From positions 1 to 64,000 of IMG/VR virus record IMGVR_UViG_3300034105_003891: a stretch of DNA of 64,000 bases. One strand, given 5' to 3'. Below the pieces are notes generated by a model. The model had not been told where the DNA came from. It saw only the letters and a program-made list of their open reading frames with translations, and ran no database searches. The translations under genes and the position numbers were made by a program. Each line of letters opens with the position of its first letter. Within the stretch, counting starts at the first letter, position 1. This document shows, piece by piece, positions 46,825-54,310 of this stretch. This DNA comes from a virus.

Positions 46825-47493
46825 ATGGCAAGAAAAGAAAAACAGTTTAATTATCTTTATAAGATAACAAACACAAAAAATGATAAATATTACATAGGAA
46901 TGCATTCAACAGATAATCTGAATGATGGTTATATGGGTGGAGGTAAAAGAATTAGAAATTCGATTAGAAAGCATGGAAAAGAGATACACGAAAAGGAAAT
47001 ATTAGAATTTCATGAATCGAGGGAGGAATTGGCTATAAGAGAGAAAGAGATTGTGAATATTGAATTAATTAAATTCGACCCATTATGTATGAATCTCTGT
47101 GTAGGAGGTGAAGGAGGTCCAAGAGGTGGAGGTGATAAATTTAAGAGAGCAAACGAGGTTAATAAAACGGAGGAAGGGAATAGGAAAATACGAAAATCTA
47201 TATCAATATCAATGAAGAAAAAATATGAGGACCCTATATACAGAGAAAAAGCAAACCTAATATTAAAAAATACAGGTGGATTTGGTTCACGAAAACACAC
47301 CGACGAATCAAAGGAAATGATAGGGAAGACAAATTCGGTTTCCCAATCTGGCGAAAGAAATTCACAATTTGGGAAACTTTGGATAAAGAACGATTTACTT
47401 ATGTTAAACAAAAGGATAAATCCAGATGAGCTTGACTATTATATCAATGAGGGATTTTCAAAGGGCATGAATATGAAATATTTTAGAAAGTAA
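46825..47493 (+). CDS. GIY-YIG homing endonuclease
   Basis: 222 residues. YLYKITNTKNDKYYIGMHST (10-29) is the GIY-YIG core; KHGKEIHEKEIL and ELAIREKEIVN supply the next helices with the conserved Glu; GSRKHTDESKEMIGKTNS (about 150-167) is a NUMOD-type DNA-binding motif. Resembles T4 Seg-type enzymes that cut intronless sites beside themselves. Inserted between tRNA-Trp and tRNA-Gln. Confidence 0.85.
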   Translation: MARKEKQFNYLYKITNTKNDKYYIGMHSTDNLNDGYMGGGKRIRNSIRKHGKEIHEKEILEFHESREELAIREKEIVNIELIKFDPLCMNLCVGGEGGPRGGGDKFKRANEVNKTEEGNRKIRKSISISMKKKYEDPIYREKANLILKNTGGFGSRKHTDESKEMIGKTNSVSQSGERNSQFGKLWIKNDLLMLNKRINPDELDYYINEGFSKGMNMKYFRK

Positions 47494-47502
47494 ACAATAA
47501 AT

Positions 47503-47575
47503 TGGGATATGATGCAATTGGTTAGCATACGACACTTTGACTGTCGCTATTAGTGTTCGAGTCACTATATCCCAA
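47503..47575 (+). tRNA. tRNA-Gln (UUG)
   Basis: Acceptor TGGGATA/TATCCCA, anticodon loop CTTTGAC, T loop TTCGAGT. Confidence 0.9.
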
Positions 47576-47629
47576 CAAAAGATTAAAAAATTATAGAAAA
47601 AAATATTTTCTTAATCCGAAAGCATTTCA

Positions 47630-47638
47630 TATATTTGC
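47630..47638 (+). promoter_or_regulatory. Early-type -7 element TATATTTGC (tRNA array)
   Basis: Second promoter inside the RNA array; precedes the boxA-like motif and tRNA-Lys. Confidence 0.7.
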
Positions 47639-47653
47639 GATGTTAATAAAAAG

Positions 47654-47666
47654 GTTCTTTGACATA
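47654..47666 (+). promoter_or_regulatory. boxA-like antitermination motif
   Basis: GTTCTTTGACATA resembles the leader motif before flavobacterial rRNA operons and E. coli boxA (GCTCTTTAACA). It lies 16 bases after the -7 element of a tRNA promoter. Confidence 0.5.
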
Positions 47667-47700
47667 ACGGAAACTAAATCATCACGATAAAGTGGAAACC

Positions 47701-47729
47701 GTTTAATAAACCAGGCAGGTTTATTAAAC
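47701..47729 (+). other. 12-bp perfect hairpin in tRNA leader
   Basis: GTTTAATAAACC, loop AGGCA, GGTTTATTAAAC. No T run; perhaps a processing site for the tRNA transcript. Confidence 0.55.
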
Positions 47730-47747
47730 AAAAACAACTTTATTAAT

Positions 47748-47821
47748 GACCTCGTAGCTCAGTTGGCTAGAGCATCGCACTTTTAATGCGGGAGTCGTCG
47801 GTTCGAGCCCGACCGGGGTCA
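47748..47821 (+). tRNA. tRNA-Lys (UUU)
   Basis: Acceptor GACCTCG/CGGGGTC, anticodon loop CTTTTAA, T loop TTCGAGC. Confidence 0.9.
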
Positions 47822-47826
47822 CAACG

Positions 47827-47904
47827 GGGATATTGGCACAGCGGCGACTGCACCTGACTGTAAATCAGGCATACCACACGGAGGTTCGAGTCCTCCATAT
47901 CCCA
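47827..47904 (+). tRNA. tRNA-Tyr (GUA)
   Basis: Acceptor GGGATAT/ATATCCC, anticodon loop CTGTAAA, T loop TTCGAGT. Variable region about 10 bases, shorter than usual bacterial tRNA-Tyr. Confidence 0.85.
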
Positions 47905-47909
47905 CAAAC

Positions 47910-48020
47910 GGAGTAAAAGGGCTGGGAAATGCCTGATAGGGTCTGCTTCAGATTCTAGATAGCAAGAGCAAGACTATTAGTGCTTATCCCAGAGAGCGTG
48001 GTTCAATTCCAGCTGCTCCA
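47910..48020 (+). ncRNA. tRNA-like RNA without a normal anticodon arm
   Basis: 111 bases. Ends GGAGTA/TGCTCC pair and TTCAATT sits at the T-loop position, but the T stem is weak. The middle holds CTGGGA/TCCCAG, AGGGTC-TGCTTCA-GATTCT and ATAG/CTAT pairings instead of a 7-base anticodon loop with U33. A degenerate tRNA-Ser is possible, but a normal Ser (GCU) lies at 56230. Confidence 0.5.
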
Positions 48021-48034
48021 CAAAATATTAATAT

Positions 48035-48107
48035 TCCAGAGTATTTCAATGGTCAGAAGACGGTACTGTTAATACCGAGGTTGCTGGTTCGAGCCCAGCC
48101 TCTGGAG
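48035..48107 (+). tRNA. tRNA-Asn (GUU), copy 1
   Basis: Acceptor TCCAGAG/CTCTGGA, G73, anticodon loop CTGTTAA, T loop TTCGAGC. Confidence 0.9.
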
Positions 48108-48141
48108 CAAATAATAAAAAAATAAAAATAGTATTATTTCT

Positions 48142-49140
48142 ATGGTGAGAAATAAAAAAAGTTGCTTAAAATGCAATAAGGAGATAAGTTTATCAAATTA
48201 CACGAAACACGAAGAAACGTGCAAAGGTTCAAAAATTAAACTTAATTTGAATGACATAGTTAATGAAGCAGGTTTATGTATATGTCCGCATTGCCAAAAA
48301 GAATATAATATTAAAGGCATAGGGACGCATATATGGGCATCGCATGGGGATGGACTAAATACAAATCGAAAAAAAGGAAATGTTCCATGGAATCACGGTC
48401 TAAATAAAAAAACTGATGAAAGAGTAGCCAGGCAAGCATTGATTTTATCAGAAGGATATAAAAACGGAAACATACACCCATCCTTCCTGGGTAAATCACA
48501 CACGGAGCTAACAATCAATCAAATGAAAAAAAATCCAAAGTGTGGTGGAATAAGAAAGGGAAGCGGCAGGGGAAAAAGTGGATGGTATAGAGGCTATTAT
48601 TGTGATAGCACATGGGAATTAGCATATGTTATATACAATATGGAAAATAAAATATATTTTGAAAGAAATACGAGAGGATTCCAATATATTTACGAAAACG
48701 AAATACATTTATACTATCCAGATTTTATACAGCAAGACGGAAAATATGTTGAAATAAAGGGATACATGGATAGCAAAAACATAGAAAAAATAAAGGAATT
48801 TAGGAAAAATAATATACTTATTGTACTTGATGAAAAAGAAATTAGAAAATATTTAATTTACGCAAAAGAAAAATACGGTAAGGATCTATCCCTCCTCTAT
48901 GATTCAGAGGAAATTAACAAAAAAGAAAAAACCAGGATGGAAATAATCAGAGATGAAAGAAAATCTATAATAAGGGAAAGCAATATAAATTTTAAAGAAT
49001 ATGGCTGGGGCAAAGAACTATCATTACTATTAAATATATCATCACAGAAATCAATAAAATGGGTAATTGATAATATGATGGATGAATTAAACCCAAAATT
49101 ATCACATATAAATAAAAAAGCGGGGGTAGCTCAGAGGTAG
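48142..49140 (+). CDS. Homing-endonuclease-like protein, PD-(D/E)XK type
   Basis: 332 residues. Zinc fingers CLKCNKEI...H..C (8-27) and CICPHCQKEY (46-55); NHGLNKKTDERV and SFLGKSHTE DNA-binding motifs; then STWELAYVIYN (about 154) and YYPDFIQQDGKYVEIKGY (about 190-207), the PD...(E)xK nuclease core. Such free-standing enzymes spread between phage genomes. The 3' end runs 21 bases into tRNA-Phe. Confidence 0.75.
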   Translation: MVRNKKSCLKCNKEISLSNYTKHEETCKGSKIKLNLNDIVNEAGLCICPHCQKEYNIKGIGTHIWASHGDGLNTNRKKGNVPWNHGLNKKTDERVARQALILSEGYKNGNIHPSFLGKSHTELTINQMKKNPKCGGIRKGSGRGKSGWYRGYYCDSTWELAYVIYNMENKIYFERNTRGFQYIYENEIHLYYPDFIQQDGKYVEIKGYMDSKNIEKIKEFRKNNILIVLDEKEIRKYLIYAKEKYGKDLSLLYDSEEINKKEKTRMEIIRDERKSIIRESNINFKEYGWGKELSLLLNISSQKSIKWVIDNMMDELNPKLSHINKKAGVAQR

Positions 49141-49191
49141 AGCACTGTGTTGAAGCTGCAGGTGTCGCGGGTTCGATTCCCGCTCTCCGCA
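49120..49191 (+). tRNA. tRNA-Phe (GAA)
   Basis: Acceptor GCGGGGG/TCTCCGC, anticodon loop TTGAAGC, T loop TTCGATT; CCA encoded at 49192-49194. Overlaps the 3' end of the endonuclease gene. Confidence 0.9.
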
Positions 49192-49200
49192 CCACAAATT

Positions 49201-49241
49201 AGATGAATCATGATAAGGAAACTTATTCGTAGAAATCATCT
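49201..49241 (+). ncRNA. GNRA-capped hairpin
   Basis: AGATGA...TCATCT outer stem and ATAAG-GAAA-CTTAT inner stem, between two tRNAs. Confidence 0.45.
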
Positions 49242-49253
49242 AAAATAATAAAT

Positions 49254-49325
49254 TCCTCTCTCGTATATCGGTTATTACGGATGACTGTTAATCATCTTAG
49301 CTAGGTTCAATTCCTAGGGGAGGAG
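49254..49325 (+). tRNA. tRNA-Asn (GUU), copy 2
   Basis: Acceptor TCCTCTC/GGGAGGA, G73, anticodon arm GATGA-CTGTTAA-TCATC, T loop TTCAATT. Different body from copy 1. Confidence 0.85.
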
Positions 49326-49378
49326 CAAATTAAAAGTGTGCCTGGTCAAGCCTCTTACTTCATTGTAACGTAACTAGT

Positions 49379-49418
49379 GGGTATAGAACTAACATCAAAC
49401 TTAGTTCGACGCTACCCA
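49379..49418 (+). ncRNA. Minihelix RNA 1
   Basis: GGGTA/TACCC outer pairs, AACTAA/TTAGTT inner stem, final A. About 40 bases, tRNA acceptor-like but no arms. Confidence 0.35.
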
Positions 49419-49423
49419 AAAAT

Positions 49424-49496
49424 GCGATAGTAGCTCAATTGGTAGAGCGCGACCTTGCCAAGGTCGAGGTTGCCGGATCGTGCCCGGTTTATCGCT
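49424..49496 (+). tRNA. tRNA-Gly (GCC)
   Basis: Acceptor GCGATAG/TTATCGC, U73, anticodon loop TTGCCAA. The T loop is ATCGTGC, not TTCRA: A54 and U58 are swapped. Confidence 0.85.
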
Positions 49497-49501
49497 CACA
49501 T

Positions 49502-49539
49502 GCCGGAAGATCCACGATTGAATCATCGTGCCGGCTCCA
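49502..49539 (+). ncRNA. Minihelix RNA 2 with CCA end
   Basis: GCCGG/CCGGC outer stem, bulge AAGATC, CACGAT/ATCGTG inner stem, then TCCA. Looks like a tRNA reduced to its acceptor, with U73 and CCA as in the Gly tRNAs beside it. Confidence 0.4.
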
Positions 49540-49542
49540 ATA

Positions 49543-49616
49543 TAATAGGTCTTTGGTTCTAAGTCCGAGATAGTAATATCCGAAATCCGTCCAGAACGGT
49601 AAGCTGAGACCTATTA
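49543..49616 (+). ncRNA. tRNA-sized structured RNA with 10-bp closing stem
   Basis: TAATAGGTCT/AGACCTATTA closes a 74-base element. Inside are GATA-GTAA-TATC (GNRA loop) and CCGT-CCAGA-ACGG. Not a canonical tRNA: no T loop next to the acceptor and no anticodon loop. Confidence 0.5.
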
Positions 49617-49622
49617 TTTAAT

Positions 49623-49697
49623 GCATGTATCGCCTAGTTGGTTATGGCATCACACTTCCAATGTGAAATAACGTCAGTTCGAATCTGACTACATGCT
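49623..49697 (+). tRNA. tRNA-Gly (UCC)
   Basis: Acceptor GCATGTA/TACATGC, U73, anticodon loop CTTCCAA, T loop TTCGAAT; CCA encoded (49698-49700). Confidence 0.9.
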
Positions 49698-49724
49698 CCA
49701 GGTATTAAAAAGAATTATAAAAAT

Positions 49725-50639
49725 ATGTTGGGTTCGGAAAAAGTTTTAATTAGAGTCAATTCAAACCATCTAAAATATTATAGAGATCTTGGATATTCAG
49801 CTAATAATCTAGATACGATATATGTATTACCACGTCATCTGCCACATGGAAGTCACGTAAAAATTAACATTTCATGTGACTACTGTAATATAATAAACTA
49901 TATTGAATTTAGATCGATTAGCGACAAAATAAATTTTATATATTCGTGTAGGTCCTGCTCATCCAAAGCAAGTTCATTAAAATATCCTTCTGTTTTTAGG
50001 AATTCAGAATTACAGAGGGAGCTGTCATTAAGAAATGATGCAAATTCCTTGATTAAGAGGAAAAAATCCAGATTAACCAAATACGGAGATGAAAATTACA
50101 ATAATCAAAGTAAGAGAAAGTGGACATTAAAATCCAAATATGGCGATGAAAATTATAACAATACTGATAAACGAAGGGAAACATCTAAAACCATATATGG
50201 TGATTCGAACTATAATAACCAGAGCAAGAAAATAGAAACCTGTAAAAAGAAATATGGGGTTGAGTATACTAGCCAACTAGAATCTGTGTGGAAAAAGATA
50301 CAAAAATCATCGTACAAAACACACGATTATAAAAATACAGGGATACACTATCAGGGAAGCTATGAATTAGATTTCTTAGAATATTGCACTTCTAATGATA
50401 TCAAGATAAGTAACGGTCCATCAATTAATTATATTTTTAAAGGAAAGAAAAGGAAATACTATCCTGATTTCATAATCGAAAATAATAATCTAGTAGTAGA
50501 AATAAAATCAACATACACGTTAAATTATGATATGGAATGCAATATAGCTAAACAAAATGCAGTTAAACTAGCCGGTTATAATTTCATTTTTGTAGTAGAT
50601 AAAAATTACAAAGATCTGAAAGAAATAATTAGGGTGTAA
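49725..50639 (+). CDS. Homing-endonuclease-like protein, PD-(D/E)XK type
   Basis: 304 residues. CDYCN and CRSCSS pairs (about 50-87) may bind zinc; four copies of a (K/I)YGDxNYNN motif (about 120-165) look like repeated DNA contacts; then GSYELDFLEYC and KYYPDFIIENNNLVVEIKST (about 245-264), the nuclease core. Same nuclease class as 48142, different DNA-binding part. Confidence 0.7.
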   Translation: MLGSEKVLIRVNSNHLKYYRDLGYSANNLDTIYVLPRHLPHGSHVKINISCDYCNIINYIEFRSISDKINFIYSCRSCSSKASSLKYPSVFRNSELQRELSLRNDANSLIKRKKSRLTKYGDENYNNQSKRKWTLKSKYGDENYNNTDKRRETSKTIYGDSNYNNQSKKIETCKKKYGVEYTSQLESVWKKIQKSSYKTHDYKNTGIHYQGSYELDFLEYCTSNDIKISNGPSINYIFKGKKRKYYPDFIIENNNLVVEIKSTYTLNYDMECNIAKQNAVKLAGYNFIFVVDKNYKDLKEIIRV

Positions 50640-50760
50640 TAAAATAAACATATATTAGCAAAGTATGCTAATGATAATGCGAATAAATTATTTTAAAAAT
50701 AAAACAAATAAATGAAAACAATCATCGACTCCTCATAGTTTTGGCAATTAGCTAAAAATT

Positions 50761-50994
50761 ATGACTCAGAAATTGAGAATTTGGAGAGTAGTTCCTACCA
50801 GTAAGACTGGTGTTCAGGCTCCCACTTTTTTCGTAGAGACTACGGAAGAAGGTCGTGAGAAGGCAGAGCAATCTGCAATTAAACAAGCAAGACAAAGATC
50901 TGGCTTGGGTGTGTTTCAAAACTGGAATTTTAACCTTACCAAAATGGAGGTTAGAGTTGATCGATTTGGCAGATATGTCAAACATCATCAGTAG
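50761..50994 (+). CDS. Hypothetical phage protein
   Basis: 77 residues, basic, beta start (LRIWRVVPTSKTGVQAPTFFV) then helix and strand. Not recognised. Confidence 0.6.
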   Translation: MTQKLRIWRVVPTSKTGVQAPTFFVETTEEGREKAEQSAIKQARQRSGLGVFQNWNFNLTKMEVRVDRFGRYVKHHQ

Positions 50995-51007
50995 AAGTGA
51001 TTGTTTT

Positions 51008-51030
51008 CATAGGTTCAATAAAAACCTATG
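51008..51030 (+). terminator. Hairpin before tRNA-Met
   Basis: CATAGGTT/AACCTATG, 8 bp, no T run; terminator or processing signal. Confidence 0.4.
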
Positions 51031-51034
51031 ATTT

Positions 51035-51108
51035 GGCGGGGTAGCTCAGATGGTTAGAGCGCGGGTTTCATACACCCGAGGCCGGTGGTTCGATTCCACT
51101 TCCCGCTA
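51035..51108 (+). tRNA. tRNA with CAU anticodon, copy 1 (Met/Ile2)
   Basis: Acceptor GGCGGGG/TCCCGCT, anticodon arm CGGGT-TTCATAC-ACCCG, T loop TTCGATT. Confidence 0.9.
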
Positions 51109-51116
51109 CTAAGAAT

Positions 51117-51189
51117 GGGTCGGTAGCTCAATTGGCTGAGCACTTCACTTGCACTGAAGATGATGGGAGTTCGAGTCTCCTCCGATCCA
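51117..51189 (+). tRNA. tRNA-Ala (UGC)
   Basis: Acceptor GGGTCGG/CCGATCC, anticodon loop CTTGCAC, T loop TTCGAGT. Confidence 0.9.
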
Positions 51190-51255
51190 CAAGATATTTT
51201 ATTTTTAAAATGAAGTAAAATAAATTGAAAAATATTTTTTAATCACGAATGTTTG

Positions 51256-51264
51256 GATTACATT
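51256..51264 (+). promoter_or_regulatory. Early-type -7 element TACATTTGT
   Basis: About 17 bases before the ATG at 51282. Confidence 0.6.
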
Positions 51265-51281
51265 TGTAAAAAATTAAAACA

Positions 51282-51851
51282 ATGGCAAAGAAGGAAGAAG
51301 ATTTAAAATTCTATGAGTACTCTCAGAATAACACTGGTGGGTCATTCGTAACTGATGATAAACTATGCCATAGATTATTCATAGAAGCGGAAAGCGAGTC
51401 TGAGGCAGATTCGATAGCGGAAGATCTAGGCTGTTATTGGAATGGCGTCAATGAAGGTCAAGATTGTCCATGCTGCGGTGATCGCTGGTATGGTGGTCAT
51501 GAAGTTAATCTAATGAACATGACAAGAGAAAAGGATGGCACATATCCAGTAGAGGAATGGGTTGATAAAAGAAAATCAACGCCAGAGGAAGCATTGGAAT
51601 CATTAAGATCCAGATATTCAGAATTTGAATGGGTTAAAGCACCATCATTAGGTGACAAATATGGATCACCTATCATAGAAGGTGTGGTTAAACTTAATAG
51701 CATAGAGGATTATGCACAGGTAATGGCTGATCAATTTGGTTGGACCTACCCAGATACTAGAATATTCTATCGCGACGGCAGAGTAAAAGAGATATTTTCT
51801 TATAAGGTGGAAGCACCTAAGAAAAAAGGTAAAAAAATAGAAATAGAATAA
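51282..51851 (+). CDS. Conserved phage protein with CPCCGDRW motif
   Basis: 189 residues. KFYEYSQNNTGGSFV (9-23), FIEAESESEADSIAEDLGCYWNGV, DCPCCGDRWYG (66-76) are typical of a family I recall in many tailed phages, function unknown. The Cys pair may bind zinc. Basic C-terminal tail. Confidence 0.7.
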   Translation: MAKKEEDLKFYEYSQNNTGGSFVTDDKLCHRLFIEAESESEADSIAEDLGCYWNGVNEGQDCPCCGDRWYGGHEVNLMNMTREKDGTYPVEEWVDKRKSTPEEALESLRSRYSEFEWVKAPSLGDKYGSPIIEGVVKLNSIEDYAQVMADQFGWTYPDTRIFYRDGRVKEIFSYKVEAPKKKGKKIEIE

Positions 51852-51873
51852 ACCGGTAGCAATACCAGTAACC

Positions 51874-51948
51874 GGTTCCTTAGCTCAGTTGATTCAGAGC
51901 GCTTCGTTTACACCGAAGAGGCCGTAGGTTTGAATCCTACAGGAATCA
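51874..51948 (+). tRNA. tRNA-Val (UAC)
   Basis: Acceptor GGTTCCT/AGGAATC, anticodon loop TTTACAC, T loop TTTGAAT. Its 5' end is part of an upstream AACCGGT/ACCGGTT inverted repeat. Confidence 0.9.
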
Positions 51949-51951
51949 CAA

Positions 51952-52143
51952 AAGATCCAATTAGTTCGAAAGAGCAAAAAAGGACGAATAAGATGAACAG
52001 ACGAAAGTCATCTCCAGAGGGTAGAAAATGAAAGGCTGACGCATCAGTCGACGGATTGATGAATGGTTTGATTCCGTTCCCAGAAGGTTTCAAGAGTATG
52101 GGATCAAGGTGTTAGTAGCGGTCTAAAATCTGAATTGGATCTT
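51952..52143 (+). ncRNA. 192-base structured RNA with 11-bp closing stem
   Basis: AAGATCCAATT/AATTGGATCTT closes it. Inside: GAC-GAAA-GTC (GNRA), CTGA-CGCA-TCAG, a T-arm-like AATGG-TTTGATT-CCGTT, and TCCCA...TGGGA. No supported protein. Size is like the stable RNAs C and D of the T4 tRNA cluster, whose function is unknown. Confidence 0.5.
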
Positions 52144-52152
52144 GATAAAAAA

Positions 52153-52230
52153 TGTAGCTCACAAGGACACCTATTTATAGCTCAATTTCGAGCTCTTTTG
52201 AGCTTAAAGTTGGGGGCTTTGTGAGCTACA
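52153..52230 (+). ncRNA. 78-base RNA with 12-bp closing stem
   Basis: TGTAGCTCACAA/TTGTGAGCTACA closes it perfectly. The interior has several AGCTC and GAGCT words that can pair in different ways. Confidence 0.55.
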
Positions 52231-52233
52231 AAT

Positions 52234-52326
52234 CGATTGGATGATATAGTGGCAGTATTAGGTCGGGGGTCTTACGTGAGTGAGTTGCCTCTGGTCCAGC
52301 ACAGGTTCGATTCCTGTTTCAATCGC
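52234..52326 (+). ncRNA. tRNA-like RNA with GNRA arm instead of anticodon arm
   Basis: 8-bp acceptor CGATTGGA/TTCAATCG, D-arm-like GATATAGTGGCAGTATT, canonical T arm ACAGG-TTCGATT-CCTGT. In place of the anticodon arm is GGGGG/CCTCT enclosing CTTAC-GTGA-GTGAG, a GNRA-capped helix. It therefore cannot decode as a normal tRNA. Confidence 0.6.
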
Positions 52327-52346
52327 TAATTTTTAAATATTTCAAA

Positions 52347-52736
52347 ATGGACAAGGAAAGATTGGAATCATTAGCTAATAGATTATTAGAGATTCCTGCA
52401 AAGATTGTTGAAGCACAATTAGAGTTATTGACATTAACTGAAACTTCACAATCACAATCAGACAAGATCACACAGATCGAATCTGTAATTAGAGCTGAGA
52501 TAGGTGCTACCGTTGATGGCTCTGGTAAAAAAGCTTACAGTAATGCGGAAGCAAGGGATGCTGCTTTTGTTGAAAAAACTGCAGATAATTACGAATTGAT
52601 TGTTGCTAAAACCGATCTTGCTAAAACACAAAGATCAGTACAAGAAAAAAGGATTAAGATAGAGGCTCTCGGAAGCGATCAGAGAAATATTAGATCAGTT
52701 CTATATTTTATAGGTGGCGGGGAAGGATCAATCTAA
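52347..52736 (+). CDS. Coiled-coil protein
   Basis: 129 residues, helical throughout except a YFIGGGEG end; heptad-like spacing in residues 1-60 and 80-115. Function unknown. Confidence 0.6.
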   Translation: MDKERLESLANRLLEIPAKIVEAQLELLTLTETSQSQSDKITQIESVIRAEIGATVDGSGKKAYSNAEARDAAFVEKTADNYELIVAKTDLAKTQRSVQEKRIKIEALGSDQRNIRSVLYFIGGGEGSI

Positions 52737-52787
52737 AAATTAAAAAATTTAAAATTAATTTTTTTATCCCGAAAGGTAATCATATAT

Positions 52788-52796
52788 TTGCATCAT
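52788..52796 (+). promoter_or_regulatory. Early-type -7 element TATATTTGC
   Basis: About 25 bases before the ATG at 52819. Confidence 0.65.
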
Positions 52797-52818
52797 AATA
52801 ATTAATAACAAATAAAAG

Positions 52819-52992
52819 ATGGCTACAGCAGCAAAAAGATCCAGACAATCAAGAGCATTATCAATGTTAGAAAAACAACTAGCAAGCGGGGTTAAAACAG
52901 AAAAAGGTACAAGGGACGGTAAAGTCGATTTATCTGATTCTGATGTAAAACGTCTTAACAAGGAGATCGGTATTTTACAAGGAAGACTGTAA
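52819..52992 (+). CDS. 57-residue basic helical protein
   Basis: MATAAKRSRQSRALSMLEKQ start, then acidic middle and helix. Function unknown. Followed by tRNA-Arg. Confidence 0.6.
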   Translation: MATAAKRSRQSRALSMLEKQLASGVKTEKGTRDGKVDLSDSDVKRLNKEIGILQGRL

Positions 52993-52999
52993 TAAAGTT

Positions 53000-53071
53000 G
53001 GTCCCATAGTTCAACGGATAGAACACCTGACTACGGATCAGGAGATGGGGGTTCGAATCCCTTTGGGATCT
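53000..53071 (+). tRNA. tRNA-Arg (ACG)
   Basis: Acceptor GGTCCCA/TGGGATC, anticodon loop CTACGGA (A34 probably deaminated to inosine by host TadA), T loop TTCGAAT. Confidence 0.9.
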
Positions 53072-53078
53072 CAAAATC

Positions 53079-53152
53079 CGGTAGGTAGCTCAGTTGGTTA
53101 GAGCGTCGCACTGATACTGCGAAGGTCGGAGGTCCAAGTCCTCCTCTACCGA
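53079..53152 (+). tRNA. tRNA-Ile (GAU)
   Basis: Acceptor CGGTAGG/TCTACCG, anticodon loop CTGATAC, T loop TCCAAGT (U55 changed to C). Confidence 0.9.
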
Positions 53153-53220
53153 CAGCAATGAAACATTAAAGGAAACATCAATATAAATATCAGAAATTAT
53201 AAATAAATTTAAGGGAAATT

Positions 53221-54144
53221 ATGAAAAGAAATTCGTTAGCATCAACAGGTTTATCTATGTCTCAAGCTCAGTCAATCTCAAATCTTTGTAACCAAAGATC
53301 TAAAGATATCACTGCAACATTGAGCGACATTAACAATGCATCAAAAACAATAAACATAGACAAGATAGACCACGATTTAGAAGTGGGCAAACCTTTGCCG
53401 GTAAATGTTATAGAATTGCTTAAAGATAAGGCAAGATTGCATGCAACTCAAGCTTTTCTTATGGAAAATACAAAAGCCAAAGATGCTCTAATTAATAAAA
53501 TCAAAGGCGAGCATTTTGACTATGAATCTGGAAATCCAGGTCCTCTAAGGGAATCAACTATTTATCCTGAAGTTCAATCACAAGTAACTGAAGATTGGGG
53601 ATGGGATCAACTTTCCACTCTAGAGTATAATGAGTTTATTGAGGCTGAGGCTTATGCTTCGCACATTGGTCAATTCATACATAGAGGTGGAACTCTTGAT
53701 CGATTGAGAAGTGAATTACCTAAGATTCAAACCTTGGAGTTCATGGAGATCGAGAAGGATAAGAAAACACCAGTTAAGATCAAAGCGCATCACAAGTCAG
53801 AGGATCTTTTAAAAACTCACGAAGAGTTAGCAGCTCTTCACAGAGGTTACGAACAGAGAGTTAACTACTTCAAATCGAAGGTTAAGAACTCAGTAACCAA
53901 AGAGAATGCAAGGATTTCTAAAGTTAATGCGGATGCTCAGGCAGAAGCTAACGAAAAGAATGCTCTTTCATTGAACGAGTATTCTAAAAAGAAAGAGACT
54001 TGGTTGGCTGAATATAAAAGAGCAAGTCTTGATTTTGAGACAGAGCGTCAAAATCGAATTGGCGAGGCAGTAAATCTTAAAATTCAAGTGGATGCTAGAT
54101 TCCAACCAGTTGTTGACGAGTTTTTAAAACAACTAGAAAAATAA
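53221..54144 (+). CDS. Conserved Bacteroidetes-type protein, unknown function
   Basis: 307 residues. MKRNSLASTGLSMSQAQSIS start, WGWDQLSTLEYNEFIEAEAYASHIGQFIH (about 138-166) and HEELAALHRGYEQRVNYFKSKVKN (about 204-227) are stretches I recall from Bacteroidetes genomes, never characterised. Largely helical; long coiled-coil-like C-terminal third. Confidence 0.65.
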   Translation: MKRNSLASTGLSMSQAQSISNLCNQRSKDITATLSDINNASKTINIDKIDHDLEVGKPLPVNVIELLKDKARLHATQAFLMENTKAKDALINKIKGEHFDYESGNPGPLRESTIYPEVQSQVTEDWGWDQLSTLEYNEFIEAEAYASHIGQFIHRGGTLDRLRSELPKIQTLEFMEIEKDKKTPVKIKAHHKSEDLLKTHEELAALHRGYEQRVNYFKSKVKNSVTKENARISKVNADAQAEANEKNALSLNEYSKKKETWLAEYKRASLDFETERQNRIGEAVNLKIQVDARFQPVVDEFLKQLEK

Positions 54145-54154
54145 AAAATAAATT

Positions 54155-54310
54155 GAGGTGCTGAAGGGGTAAGCAAAAGCCGATTCCCCTGATGCTTTGA
54201 TTCGGAGAGATGAAGTCCTAAAAAACAATGGCTCCAAGCCATTATCTTATTAGATAAATGACTATTAATCATATACAGCAATTAGAGATGTATCCTCCGG
54301 GATCTCTCAA
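54155..54310 (+). ncRNA. Structured non-coding RNA candidate
   Basis: The gene-free 54145-54556 stretch holds AGGGG/CCCCT, interleaved with AAAGC/GCTTT and CCGA/TCGG (pseudoknot-like), ATGGC-TCCAA-GCCAT, an anticodon-arm-like ATGA-CTATTAA-TCAT, and GAGAGAT/ATCTCTC closing 54205-54308. No canonical tRNA. 54311-54540 shows only weak pairings. Confidence 0.4.

Noticed and set aside
47910-48020. Calling this a normal tRNA-Ser
   Set aside because: The best anticodon arm places a G at position 33 and the T stem pairs only three bases; a good Ser (GCU) tRNA exists at 56230.
51952-52143. Group I intron or tmRNA
   Set aside because: No exon sequences that would join into a tRNA or gene, no clear P3/P7 core, and no tag-peptide frame. 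Kept as an unassigned structured RNA.
52234-52326. Selenocysteine tRNA
   Set aside because: The 8-bp acceptor fits, but there is no UCA anticodon loop, and no Sec genes are visible.
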